Shown here one piece after another: positions 1 through 11,600 of a stretch of DNA of 64,000 bases. Both the position numbers and the translations under genes were made by a program. Location: positions 72,786,201-72,850,200 of the forward strand of contig CM059562.1 in assembly GCA_030386875.1 (NCBI GenBank). The letters run 5' to 3'. Source of the DNA: Morinoia aosen (lineage: Eukaryota; Arthropoda; Malacostraca; Amphipoda; Talitridae). The notes under the pieces were generated by a model. That model was not told the origin of the DNA and searched no databases. It worked only from the letters and a program-made list of their open reading frames with translations. Position 1 is the stretch's first letter; each line of letters begins with the position of its first letter.

Positions 1-345
1 TTCAAATAAAGTCCACTGCTTTCTAATCAAATTTAAAATAAAGTCCACTGGACTCTAATTTGATTTAAAATAAAATCCACTGCTCTCTAATTAGATTTAA
101 AATAAAGTACACTGCTCTCTAATTAGATTTCAAATAAAGTCCACTGCTTTCCAATCAAATTTAAAATAAAGTCCACTGGTCTCTAATTTGATTTTAAATA
201 AAATCCACTGCTCTCTAATTAGATTTAAAATAAAGTCCACTGCTCTCTAATTCGATTTAAAATATAGTCCACTCGTCTTTAATTCGATTTAAATTAAAGT
301 CCACTGCTCTCTAATTCAATTTAAAATAAAGTCCACTGCTCGCTA
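1..345. repeat. 32-bp tandem array at window edge
   Basis: About eleven copies of an AT-rich 32-bp unit built around the core gtccactgctctctaatt. Cores recur at 11, 43, 75 and 107, exactly 32 bp apart. Copies differ at several positions, for example gtccactg versus atccactg, so the array is moderately diverged. It starts at the left edge, so its true length is unknown. It fades near 345 into AT-rich DNA dominated by tttaaatt words. Confidence 0.95.
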
Positions 346-711
346 ACTCGACTCGTCGCTCATATGAAGCCTATTTCTGAAGTTTAAATTGAGTTTAAAT
401 CTTAAATTTAAATTTAAAAATTAAATTGAGCTCGAAGTTTAAATTGAGATCCTTTCTCGGTTTTCGAGCAGAAATTGTTCGCATTCAAGAAATCGTTTTA
501 CGTCAATTGTATTAGGTTAGAAGAAATGATCTCCATTTACGCGATGTATGTTTGTAAACATTGCATGTTAAACAACAAAAACGTATACTGAGTTTTATAA
601 CAGAACATTTATTTAGCGCTGACAGACGATAAATACACAATGTCCTTTTGGGACTTAATAGGCGCTGCTATTCTTAGAGATAGCATTATTGATGGTCCTC
701 CGTATTGGTGA
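346..711. other. AT-rich spacer, no gene seen
   Basis: Short overlapping runs of tttaaa and aaattgag occur from 380 to 450, probably decayed repeat DNA related in composition to the 32-bp array. No open frame of interest and no RNA gene was seen. Confidence 0.6.
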
Positions 712-915
712 TGTCCTGCAGTAAATGGCGTTGGTGTTGTCCTGCAGTAAATGGTGTTGGTGTTTTCCAGCAGTAAATGGTGTTGGTGTTGTCCTGCAGT
801 AAATGGTGTAGGTGTTGTATGGTGATAAATGGGATTGTCATGCAGTAAATAATGTTGGTGTCATCCAGCAGTAAATAGTGGTTTAGTAGTACGGTGATAA
901 ATAGTAAATACATTG
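712..915. repeat. 26-bp minisatellite
   Basis: About seven to eight copies of a 26-bp unit with the core gtcctgcagtaaatggtg. Cores lie at 713, 739 and 791, in multiples of 26. The left copies are close to identical and the right copies are diverged. The 75-codon open frame on the minus strand here is only the repeat read through. Confidence 0.9.
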
Positions 916-2035
916 TTCATTAGTTAAATTTGTTAGTGTTGTCTTACGGTTAACGTGTTACACTCACCACCGGTGTTACCTTCAAGTCAACCTCACAGCC
1001 TTTACCAAAGTGCACAAAGTCTGAACTAATTAATTGGTGATAATAAACAAGGAAGCATCGTGTAGCGAGTTGCTCGTTAACGCTCGCCTGAGTTTATAAG
1101 AACGGGCCATCATTTAGCCCCAACAGCCTTGTTAACTGAAATTAGCCTATTGGATCCCGAGACAATCTGCTAACGCAAGCCACCTCTCACAAAGGCTGTT
1201 AATCACGAACAAACGCTAATGAGCGCGGGTCGTTTCTCTGAAAATAATTAGGAGGTGTAACTTAACTGCTGTGACGAGTTATGTTCTTCGTCCGCGCTAC
1301 AGCGAGAGATCTTGTTAAATATTGTAACAGAAAGAGCTTTGGGATAAAGTGTGTGTTTCTAAGTTCTTTACGGACTCAAAATTTTCAAAAAACCTATTCA
1401 AGTCAATCATTTCGTGTTTCATGCGGCTTTAATATCTGACAATAGTTGAAGATATTCAAGTGTTGTAAAAATTTATCAGCGTTACTCTGTTTTCAATAAA
1501 TCATCGCCATGCTGCGCACTATGTTAAATTCAGGAAACATTTAATAGGTGAAAACAGTAAAAGTTTTCCCTTCGTGATTAATTTCCCCCCATGAATGAAT
1601 AATAATAGGAAGGCCTACAAAAACACATAATAATTCATTGGCAGTAAAAAGAAACTTTCAAAAATACAACATGAATTCCTTTCGTTCTCCAGCATTGAAA
1701 CGAAATCAAATCGTGCAAACATTTTGACCACCCCTCATTAAACTCTTCTAAAAGGAACATGAGACTGTGTGGGGAACTTGTGCGAAAGATACTGTACTTT
1801 CCGCTATTAGGTGCCGAAATTCCCTTATCGACTTAACAGATGGGCCAAGTTTTGGCACGAGGTCGCGTTGCGAAATTTGTGAAGCGAGAACTGGGAGGAG
1901 GAACCTGCGATAATAGGGTATGGCGGGCGGGTCATAGGGAGCCAATGAGGCTGTTACCGCACCCGAACTTCCCGGTCACGGTTCGCTGAATGCGCCATAG
2001 AACTTCAAATTCAAGGTAGGATCTGTTCCCTAAAA
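916..2035. other. Unique spacer, no gene seen
   Basis: Single-copy AT-rich DNA. The longest open frame is about 65 codons (1748-1945, minus strand) and shows no recognisable domain. No tRNA-like B box, promoter or repeat structure stands out. Confidence 0.5.
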
Positions 2036-2375
2036 TAGTAGTTGTGGTAGTGTTATAGTAGTAGTATTAGTAGTAGTTGTGGTAGTATTAGTAGTAGTAG
2101 TAGTAGTAGTAGTATTAGCAGTAGTAGTAGTAGTATTTGTAATAGTTATGGTAGTATTCGTAGTAGTAGTATTTGTAGTAATTGTAGTGTAGTATTATTA
2201 GTAGTAGCAGTTTCAGTGGTAGTTGTGGTAGTATCCGCAGAATTAGAATAGTAGTTGTTGTGGTAGTATCCGCAGAATTAGTATAATAGGTGTTGTGGTA
2301 GTATCCGCAGAATTAGTATAGTAGGTGTTGTGGTAGTATCCGCAGAATTAGTATAGTAGGTGTTGTGGTAGTAAT
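2036..2375. repeat. TAG-triplet microsatellite with embedded 35-bp repeat
   Basis: An imperfect (tag/tgg)n triplet tract grades into four copies of a 35-bp unit with core gtatccgcagaattag, at 2231, 2266, 2301 and 2336, exactly 35 bp apart. The 35-bp unit contains the triplet tract, so it probably arose by duplication of a segment of the microsatellite. Confidence 0.9.
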
Positions 2376-4215
2376 AGTAGTAGTAGAATCAGAATTATTT
2401 GTGGTATTATTAGTAGTTAATGTTCTTGGAAGTGGACGTTACTGTTATTAGCTTAAAAAGTATATAATGAAGCTACTGACAGAAAGCACGAGTTTAATTT
2501 CCAAAAATTTTTGCGCAGAGGCGGTACGATGCGCTACAACTTCCTTATATGTACATAACGTCTTCAAACAAAAGTTTTGATTTTGACGTGTGTTTGGCTG
2601 GTTATCTTGTCGGCGGAATTCGATACAAGTTTGATTAAATAAGCCTACGGAAACTGACACTTTTAGTTAGAATTCGTCACGTAGGGCGCTAAATACCGCA
2701 TGTTGAAATGGGCCGCCGGTCCGAGAGGAGTGACTCCAAATTCTCAAATTACTTAATGATGATTTCTGGAGGAAGACGAAAACTTAACTTGCTAAGCCCG
2801 CTCCATCAGGGAACCGTTGCAGAGAGTAATGTAAATTAAAAAAAATAACAATAATGGAAGAATGATCAACCTGTCCAGGAATTAAGATTGCAGCTTACAT
2901 TTCGTGAAAATCATTAACGTCCGATAATTTTAATGAGCATAATCATGATATAGTGCTGAAATTTTAAACATTAGATCATCATTTCGTATTCTAACACGAC
3001 AATGTTCCAGAGGATGAGTGCATTAGAACGCTATCAATCTCTCCGCAAACGATGCAAGTTATTTTTATGAGCTACATTACAGTCGGCTACGAGACATGAG
3101 CGTGCAACGTTATTTATAAAACGATTGTTATGAACCCCCACGAGAATAAACAGTTTTCTAGATCCCGATTATTGGCCAATGCGATGATCAATGTTCTTTG
3201 ACGCCCGGCCCGTTCTGCGGCGCGGCGCGGACGCTGTGCAAATCAGCGCGGGGAACTTGAGGCACCGCAAGACACGAAGGGTCCATGCTATGAAGCCATC
3301 AAATCTTCAAAAACTCCGGGGATTCACCAAAGAAAAATGAGATGGGATTTCTCCAAGGACGTGCCAGACGTTCTGAAAAATAATTTTTGGGCTTGCAAGG
3401 AGAAAACATTAGGAAATCGTTGCTTCCATGCGGCTGTAACTTTTGTGCTGTGTACATTTGTACTGTACTTATGACTCCTTTGTGAAACATTTGAATAGAC
3501 GTTTGGTTAGATTCGTTAAAGGTTTTGCTCCGTTGATTGAGGTCTAAAAAATCTAAGCCCTCATTAGGGGAAAAATAGGTGCGAAGTATAGAATATGATT
3601 TAACATTGGACAATGACGTACAGAAAATGTTTCAAAAAATAACGACGACATGCAGCTTTACCAACACACTGGTGAGTAAGGTGGACTTCAAATATTTTCT
3701 ATGTTGATATCGACCTTCTAGAGGCGTCGTCTTTCAAGTGAAAGATTCTCTTTTGAGGTACCGAAGTTTTGGTTTTGTAGGAGTATACTGACTCAGGGAA
3801 TTCAGTATTGATTCAGTTATTCTCAGTTGAAAAGTGATTTAATAGAACCTTAAGCAGGATAATTTTTCAGAAACAATGAGAATAGTGACCCGAGCTGCAC
3901 ATGATTGAAATGCCTGCCATCCTCTGCGGTAAAATAAGGGCCCCCAATTAGTCAAGAGCTGTCGTGAGCTGAAGCTGAACTGCCAATCCCAGCAAAGAAG
4001 GCGCTAGCGCGAAATTCTCTCAAACAGATAAAACTGATTTCAATTTTGTGCAGCCTAGATTGTGCTTAGGTCAATAAACGTCAAGGCTTAGATTATGTAA
4101 TGAAAGCAATTAACGTTTTCATATCTAAGGGTTGGGAACTTCCCAAATGCGTGAACAGTGCTGTCAGATTAGAATTTTAAATGAAATATTTCCAAAGAAA
4201 TGTGTTTGAAATGTA
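2376..4215. other. Unique spacer with a CpG-rich patch
   Basis: No recognisable gene. A short CpG-rich stretch at 3200-3260, with repeated gcg words, stands out from the AT-rich background. A 104-codon minus-strand frame at 3299-3613 encodes nothing I recognise and has no visible domain, signal peptide or membrane segment. Confidence 0.5.
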
Positions 4216-4432
4216 GGTGCATCACTGCGAAAAAATATCCTTATTTAACATAATTAACTTCCAATAATCAATGGAAAATATCTTTAGAGAATTTACATTT
4301 CAAGGAAGCATAAATCCTTCCGGTGCATCATTAGAAAAAAATATCGTAACTTAGCATAATTAACTCCAATAATTAATGGGAAAACATCCTTATAGGATTT
4401 TATTGCAAGTTCTAGCAACCATACATTCTTCC
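4216..4432. repeat. Two-copy 106-bp tandem duplication
   Basis: Two diverged copies start with ggtgcatca at 4216 and 4322. They share further blocks such as cataattaact and ccaataat. Divergence suggests an old duplication. Confidence 0.75.
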
Positions 4433-5606
4433 ATCGCTCTAAGTTTTGCTCCCATCTCTCAGTAAACCTGAACTACATCAACACTGCAGACACAAAAATA
4501 CCTTGCAGAGCTGCGACCTCGCTAGGCAAGAGAGCATAATCCTCAGCCGTGCCCAGTAAACGTAAGCTGCTGCATTAGGATGTGCACGGCAATCTTCCGA
4601 TCTCCATTACGTCAGATTTGTCCGATGTATCTTCGCACAAATGAGCAGCTCTTCAGGAGAGCTTTGCTTTGATCACGTCTAGGTCGAGACAAACTCCTTT
4701 TGAAACTGGTAGCTCTTTGTTTACATTCAGTGCTACGGGTAGACGATTTTATGATATTCTTGCGATGGTTTGCGGCGGTTTGGCTTCTCCTTTAAATCTT
4801 GTTAAATCGGAAAGTACTCAAAAAATTTTTCGACTTTTTTATTCCAAAAGAAAATATTGGGTTTCGAATAAGACCTGCTAAATAAATGCTGAATGATTTT
4901 TCAAATTGTTAAAATATAGCCAACTGATGCTTCGGTATTTTGATCGTGACCAACGATTATTTCATTAAAAACTCAAAAGACTTGACAATGAACTTTGACT
5001 ACAAAGAGTAGCACTAATTGTTTTTTCCTTCGTACGCGCAATACACAAGCAACCGCACACAACGGGGTTTTCTCCGTCATTTCTCAGGACCCAAATTTCT
5101 ATTCGAGGAAAATCTGGGAGCTCCGCAATTTTGTCCAAGTGGGCTGGCATGAAACTTTGTTCGCCTTGATCTGCGCAGGGTCCGACTTCAATACGACACA
5201 ACAAAACACAATGCAGCAATTCATGCGCTCATCTTTATTCAAAAGCCGCTCAAAGGAGCGCAGTGTGACACGCGGGTCTACAAAGCGGCAGCCGCGTTCG
5301 ATCAGTGATGGAGTGTCCGTCGCTTTGACCGGCGGGATGCTCTACAAAAGCCGTTGGGAAACACCGGTAGAAGCTTGATTGAGTTCCCTTGAGTGCTCAG
5401 CAACTTCTGTCTAGCCGCCTCAAAGCTTTGGATGCATGAAAACCATCAAAGGATTATAGACTGACGCGGACTGGTTGCGTTCATGCACAAGTAAAGAGAC
5501 AGTGCATCACTTCTTGGCGCAGGGACTCCTAAAGAGAATTTGTGCTTTGATATAAAACATAAAACATTGAAAACATATAAAACATAAAACATAAAACATT
5601 GATAAA
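4433..5606. other. Unique spacer, unrecognised open frames
   Basis: Two overlapping frames on opposite strands (127 codons plus, 4995-5378; 84 codons minus, 4965-5219) lie in a more CpG-rich patch around 5230-5340. Neither resembles a family I know. Opposite-strand overlap in locally GC-richer DNA is a common source of chance frames. The right end has a short AT-rich tract of aacataaaac words at 5550-5610. Confidence 0.45.
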
Positions 5607-5887
5607 ACAAAATATATTACATTCTCATAAAAGAAAAATATATTTCTCCCGCGCATAAAAATTGGCGAAGGTGAAATCGAAGAAACCAACTCATGCAAGT
5701 TTCTGACCATCATAGTAGATAAATATCTGACCTTTAAAGAGCACATCACTCAAATTAGTTCTGAATTATCAAAATCCATCGGAATCCTATATAAAGTTAA
5801 AAGCTACCTGCCTGAAACAGCTTTACGAATGCTTTACCGAACGCTCATTTCACCATACTTGCTATACGGAATAGAAGCATGGCACTG
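5607..5887 (+). pseudogene. LINE reverse-transcriptase 3' fragment (jockey/CR1-like)
   Basis: Reading the plus strand ending at the stop at 5885-5887 gives KFLTIIVDKYLTFKEHI, then SKSIGILYKVKSYLP, then LYRTLISPYLLYGIEAW. This order is characteristic of the segment just after the palm/thumb of non-LTR retrotransposon reverse transcriptases, where K-F-L-G-V-x-I-D, the SKSIGILYK block and the TLIxPYLxYGIxxW block occur. Upstream, from about 5607, the same frame reads TKYITFS, matching the usual T-N-Y-x-x-F motif. That stretch is interrupted by an in-frame taa before KKNIF. The usual G-V after F-L is replaced by T-I. Only about 93 codons remain. There is no YADD catalytic box and no endonuclease, so this is a dead 5'-truncated piece. 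Family identity is firm; clade is a guess. Confidence 0.8.
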
Positions 5888-5957
5888 AACTGATAAAAAT
5901 AATACTGATAAATAATAAAAATAATAATAACTGATAAAATAATAATAATAATAATGA
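5888..5957. repeat. A/T microsatellite after the LINE piece
   Basis: Runs of ataataataa and gataaaataa directly follow the LINE reading frame. LINE 3' ends commonly terminate in simple A/T-rich repeats, so this could be the tail of the fragment or a later microsatellite. Confidence 0.7.
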
Positions 5958-6020
5958 CGGAGGAAAACTGGAGCACAATATGGTAATATTGTGTAACATT
6001 GCATGGCAATGTGAACAAAT

Positions 6021-6115
6021 TATGCTTTTATACAGGGACAACTGATGCTTTCATGTAGGACAGATGATTCTTTTATGCAGAGACAGATGATGCTTTTATG
6101 CTGAGACAAATGATA
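6021..6115. repeat. 23-bp repeat, four copies
   Basis: The unit gatgcttttatgcagagaca recurs at steps of 22-23 bp (near 6021, 6044, 6066 and 6089) with several substitutions per copy. Confidence 0.75.
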
Positions 6116-6386
6116 CAAATGATGGGACGCACAAACAGCGCAAGGGAGAGAAGTTGGGTCGAAATTTATGATGCTTCTGGAGAAAATTACCGACGCCGCG
6201 TAACGTAAATCATTGTTCAGCAATGTGATAGAAATCATGAATATGCATCGATAGAGGGAGGCTGAAGAGAGACTGTATATGGTGATTGATGAAAACATGA
6301 AAACGGGCGCGGTTACGGGAATGGCGATCCCTGCATGAAGGGGAAGGTCAAGTTATGAAATTAGGATTCAAACAAATAGCAGTCAC

Positions 6387-6655
6387 TTAGATTTGAATAT
6401 TCCGTTCAAAATTCAGTAAAATCAAAAACTATTTTGATTTGATTATCTGAATATTCTGATTATTTTAGGTTTGGTTATTCTGTTCCTAGTCCAGTAATAT
6501 GAAGGAATTATTTTGAATTAATTTGACTATTTGAATATTCTGATTATTTTAGATTTGATTGTTCTGTTCAAAGTCAAGTAAATTCAAATAATTATTTTGA
6601 TTTGACTGTTTGATTATTTTGATTATTTTCGATCAGATTATTGTGTTCAAGAATA
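6387..6655. repeat. About 84-bp AT-rich repeat, three copies
   Basis: The block gaatattctgattatttta recurs at 6449 and 6533, with a diverged third copy near 6617. Flanking words (tattctgttc, attattttga) repeat in step. Confidence 0.75.
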
Positions 6656-8440
6656 GAAAGTTCAGTAGTAGATACACAATGCGAGATTATTAACAAACGT
6701 TGAGCGATTGTAATGCTTGTCGTAATCTTAAACGTAGCAGTGCTGATTTCTGCGAAAGAATGTCCTCAAGATTAGCAAAACTTTACGTTATGTACGTCAT
6801 ATAGCTAAAAAACAGCGATACAGAAGAGCTCAATTTTGGCACTAGGGTTCAGGATGCAGTTCTAATATTGTGACTAAATGAATGTAGGTGCGAAAAAAAC
6901 AAACACGAATTTTTTATGCCTGCTAGTTAGCTGAGAGCTCGTGTGATACATCTTTATTTAGCTTCTGCACAAAGTGGAAATCTTCTGCATATTAAGTATA
7001 ACACAAGCACTACATATTTTCAGCATTTGACTGTGGAAACAATATTCAACTAAATTAACTGATGACTCAACTAATACGATGCTTGATTCAAGCTAGGAAT
7101 AATTGAGGCCAATTTAATCTTCATATCTTGATGTTCGCGTAAGATGATTTTGCATAACTCGAGGATTTGTTCTGTACGTCCTTACAATCCCAGGTGAGAT
7201 ACTTGAGAGTGACTCTGTAACGCAGTTCAGAACACAACAACCCTATTGAAATGAGCGCAGCACTACTGCAGTGCTGCCCAATAATAAAAATGCAGATGCC
7301 ATGTCAGTTTTGCAGAAGTTTTCTTGCACTGAGGCTGAGCGTGTCCCTACAGTAATTCCGTCAGTTAACTCTATTGAGCGGAACCAAACAGTGGCGTGCG
7401 ACTATACAGTATACTGCCTACTTTTGACATGATGGGTCCTGCAGTATGTAATGCTGTAGCTCGCGAAAAGTTTTCACAGTAAATAGTATGATATCAGCGG
7501 CTGCAATCGATCTTGGCTACAAGTGTAACTATTTACATAATGTGCAGCTCTAAATCGACGTTTAAAGTGCCTTTGTGCGTTGATCTGCAACAACACCTTC
7601 GGAGGCACTGCTCCGATTTTTGGGCTTGGGAGGTCCAGTGTTTCCATGAAGTTCGTGCAACGCACAGCACAGTCAATTGTAATCAGCAAAAACCCTGTTG
7701 GTCAACAAAGATATTGATTACTCGTCGCATGCCATTTATTGCAGCCACATAGTCGTCTTAACTTTAGCTTCGAATTATTTATCTGTTCACATTAAGTAGA
7801 AGACGTAATTACCCAGTAACTCAGTAGCAGACAGTTGTCTGTGTATCACAACGCACAACTTGTATTTACATAAACCAATATGGAAAAGCTCGGCTCATTT
7901 TCAGTACATGGAAACATTGGGACTTTCTGGGACAGATATTCCTCCTGATCGTCCAATAGTCTGCCTCCCTAGCGTCATTCATTGTTCTAAGAGCAAATAC
8001 TCTCTTCATCTTATGTGCGTTACCATAAGGCACTCCATCTCTCTCTCTCGATATGAACTCTTAGGGCCCGAAATACATTGTTCTTCGCTGATGCTGCTGT
8101 CCAAAACATCTCCGACCAGCGAAACGAAACGGCCTGCTAGCGCACAAGATGAACAAGGCCTTTTTATGGGGCCGGGTTATTGCAGAGCCTATTGTTGGAG
8201 GCATGCGAACGTCATCTAGTGGACACCCCGTCGTGCTCTTTATCGACCATCAATTGATGATATCTATTGGCCAATAGGATCGCATAAAATCTGAGCCAAA
8301 TTTTACGATGTGCTGCACTTAACCGGAAATGCAGTCGGTGTCCGGGTAGCGAGGGTATGTCCATGCTTCCTTTATGCTTGTGACAACTGTACAGCACGCT
8401 TAAAAGACTTATCTTCTCCATGGTCTAGGCTCCAAACTGT
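6656..8440. other. Unique spacer, no gene recognised
   Basis: The largest frame is 119 codons (7860-8219, plus strand), with no recognisable domain, transmembrane segment or conserved motif. No RNA gene seen. Confidence 0.45.
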
Positions 8441-8454
8441 GGTAATATATCTCT

Positions 8455-8960
8455 TTGTTTCGATATTATCCTTGATAGTTTCCATTCCATTTTCCTTGAT
8501 ACCTTACAATTTTATTTTCCATAATACCTCACAATTTTCTTTTCCTTGATACCTCACAATTTTCTTTTCCTCGATACCTTACAATTTTATTTTCCTTGAT
8601 ACCTTACAATTTTATTTTCCTTGATACCTTACAATTTTATTTTCCTTGATACCTTACAATTTTATTTTCCTTAATACCTCACAATTTTATTTTCCTTGAT
8701 ACCTTACAATTTTATTTTCCTTGATACCTTACAATTTTATTTTCCTTGATACCTTACAATTTTATTTTCCTTAATACCTCACAATTTTATTTTCCTTGAT
8801 ACCTTACAATTTTATTTTCCTTGATACCTTACAATTTTATTTTCCTTGATACCTTACAATTTTATTTTCCTTAATACCTCACAATTTTATTTTCCTTGAT
8901 ACCTTACAATTCTATTATGTTAGATACTTTACCATTTCATTATCCTCGACATTTCCTAAT
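8455..8960. repeat. 25-bp minisatellite with 100-bp higher-order repeat
   Basis: About twenty copies of a 25-bp T-rich unit, tttccttgataccttacaat plus five bases. A variant with ttaatacctc recurs at 8671, 8771 and 8871, exactly 100 bp apart, so the central part is a 4-unit higher-order repeat. Copies at both ends (before 8580 and after 8900) are more diverged. Central copies are nearly identical, the pattern expected from unequal exchange. Confidence 0.95.
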
Positions 8961-9780
8961 CCATGGTATTTTACCATTTGTTTACATATATTACCGTTAT
9001 TACGATCACCATGGACAACATGGACATCAGAATTAGGTAGGAACAGCAACTAGATACTGAACTTCAAAGAAAATGTTAGCTTGTAAATTCCATTAAAACA
9101 AAAATGTATTCCGACGTCAATAAAGGTGGATCCTAAAATCTACGAGAACGGTAAAGGGTTTAATAAGTGCTATCAGCTTCAATACGCATGAACTGTTTTT
9201 CTTTCTTCATTTTCTTTCTTAATAAATCGTTGCTACCAATCAGCATAACGAATGAACTTGAATTTCTGCTTTTAACCACGTTTATTACCTGAATTTGAAC
9301 TTCATTTTCTGACGTGCACCTTAGTTTTTCTAGAAGACACATCGTTGCAATCCTAAGTACGGCATGAAAAAAAGGAATATAAAACGCTTTCTTACGGAGC
9401 GTTTATTCGTTCTCTCTGGTAATTGGTAAGTAAAAATACATCGTGATAAAAAACTAGAAAAATTGTCCCATTCGATTGAAATTTTTGCTCACGGATTACA
9501 TTTTACCACACGTCGGTGCATGTAAGCCAAACTGCCCATCCAGTTCTGTCGCTGACATTTTTTTCGGCATACCTTTCAGCATTACCCAAAAGAGTTTTCA
9601 TTGCACTAAGTAAGAAGTGCATGGTAATAAGCACAGAGCCATGATATTTAAGAGTAATCCTGTGGTCGATAGAAGCGCCACACCACGACATTCCTCTGAC
9701 TAAAGCAATGCTACACACCGAAATGACGATAAAAGCACATGTCGGCTTGTATTTCTACAAAGTATTACTATGGAAATGAC
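8961..9780. other. Unique AT-rich spacer
   Basis: No recognisable coding, RNA or repeat feature. Open frames do not exceed 71 codons and none resembles a known family. Confidence 0.5.
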
Positions 9781-9913
9781 AGCGGGGAATCAGGCTTTGA
9801 TACGTAAAATTACATTTAAAATATAATCTTAAATAATGTAAGGCTAAAATAAAGTTACAAACAATGGCTTTTAAATATAACGTTACGTATCAAAGCCTCA
9901 TTCCTCCCTCGCT
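9781..9913. mobile_element. Foldback / MITE-like inverted repeat, 133 bp
   Basis: The left arm (about 9781-9825) and right arm (about 9868-9913) are inverted copies. The core aggctttgatacgta at 9792-9806 is perfectly matched by tacgtatcaaagcct at 9884-9898. Similarity continues on both sides, outward to agcg/cgct and inward through the tttaaaat block. The whole could fold into one long hairpin with a loop of about 40 bases. No clear target-site duplication is visible. It could be a short palindromic DNA-transposon derivative or a hairpin RNA locus. Confidence 0.65.
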
Positions 9914-11355
9914 ATTATTTTCATGGCTGAACTGCCGACCTTTGTTCAATTTCTCCACTCGAGCTCGCGTGACGATGAGACCTGCGTCCTGCGTGCCGCA
10001 CGACACTTGGCTCCCGGCGCAGATAGAGGAGCTGAAGAGGAGCTCGGGCTGGCGAACATTACAGATTTGAAGGCCAATTAAGGGCCAGGGCTTTTTGTTC
10101 TAATCAACCCACTTGCTGGAACTGTATGACTTGCCATGGGTGTACTCAAGATGCAAGGAATATGTAATTTACAAGATAATAATTGATTAACTTGGGGAAA
10201 TGGCATTCATCAAAGGACACCTGGAGTACTTGGAGGATTGAAAAAATAGTCGATTTTTTCGAAGGAATCGGGTGAGCCATTTCAAAAAATTGAGGATTCA
10301 TGCTGGATTTAAAAGGTTCTTAATTTCTTATAGGAAAAATCTAAATATCTTCAAAACAAATCAAGAATTTATAAGGATATGCGCAGTAATTAGTCTATTT
10401 GGAAGAGTGATATATGAATACCTTAGGAGCAAACCAAGAATTCGTGGATTATATATATCGTAATCAACCATGCTTATAAGAATGGTACTTGATCTACCTT
10501 AAGCATTCATCAAAATATCACAAATGATTCACACAATAATCAGCCTATCCCCAGGAATGTTAAACCAATTTTAAAAACCACCGGGATATTTTGATAGCTT
10601 CCACTGCAATGAAAAGGCACTGGAGTGATCACGGCTCTGGTGATCGCTGATTCCTGACATTTGCAGCCCTGGCGTCATCACAAAAAGATGGTCGGCTTCC
10701 AAACGCACTTAATAGAATATCGTGGTCGTCGATTAAGTTTTAAATAATAATAATTATTTCAAACGCACTGAAATAGTCATTAGAATGTCGTGGTCACTGA
10801 TTACGTTTTGTTCGTAAGTCAAGCATTAGTGTCACTAGTTTCTAGTTTAAATTTCATTTCTCACTATTAGTATCAAGTGTGCACACACATCTACGAGTAC
10901 ACTAAGTATAGTTTCAGTGTAATAAAAACTTCATAAATTTCTCATTACGTACACAGGAACATTCAGACGATAGAGGGGAGGATCCAACTGTGCGGACATT
11001 TAATCGACGGCTTGCAAAAAATACGATGAAATAGCGATGGCCTGTCAGTTTATGAATGTAATGAGACATGCCATATTTATGTGAAATTAACCCGTGATCC
11101 AGGGTAAGCAATTACCAGTTGAGGGTCAACGAGCGGCGGTCACGGCAGCCAGCTTGCGCCTGCTGAGTGTGGTTGGAGCTCACCTTTTCTGATAGGAATT
11201 AGTTCCATTTTAATGGTTTCTGGTAAGAGGATTGGGTTGTAATTGTGCGTAGATAAGTTACCTAATTTGAAGGTCAAATGGAAATTCAGGGATAAGTTCG
11301 CATTTTGAAGGGAAGTATAATATTCGTAAGGTTCAGGTACAGATTCACAAATTGG
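9914..11355. other. Unique spacer with a small duplication
   Basis: No gene recognised. Two diverged copies of a stretch containing caaacgcact and tcgtggtc occur at about 10698-10740 and 10760-10805. Confidence 0.45.
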
Positions 11356-11600
11356 GAGTTAAAGATGGTATTTTTGAAGTTGAGCAAAAAGTTGACTCAT
11401 TTCAAATGCGGCGAAAAATTTGGGAAGTTAGTGGAAATACTAACTAACTTCGAGTCAACCAAGAGAGAGTGTTCGTGAAGTTGACGAAAAAATTCACTAG
11501 TTTCAAATTTAAGATGAAATTAGCAAAGTTGATGAGAAAGCTCACAAATTCAGGGTCTAAGAAGATATTCTTGAAGTTCATTTATACATTAAATGAATGA
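11356..11600. repeat. Degenerate repeat, period about 50 bp
   Basis: Phrases such as ttgaagttgagcaaaaagtt, gaagttgacgaaaaaattc and aagttgatgagaaagctc recur at roughly 50- to 100-bp steps (about 11371, 11472 and 11528). Divergence is high, so the boundaries are approximate. Confidence 0.5.

Noticed and set aside
1-345. Telomeric or subtelomeric repeat
   Set aside because: No ttagg or ttaggg runs were seen here or elsewhere in the window.
4995-5378. 127-codon frame as a gene
   Set aside because: It overlaps an opposite-strand frame in a GC-richer patch and resembles no known family.
7860-8219. 119-codon frame as a gene
   Set aside because: No recognisable domain, no conserved motif, and composition typical of the surrounding spacer.
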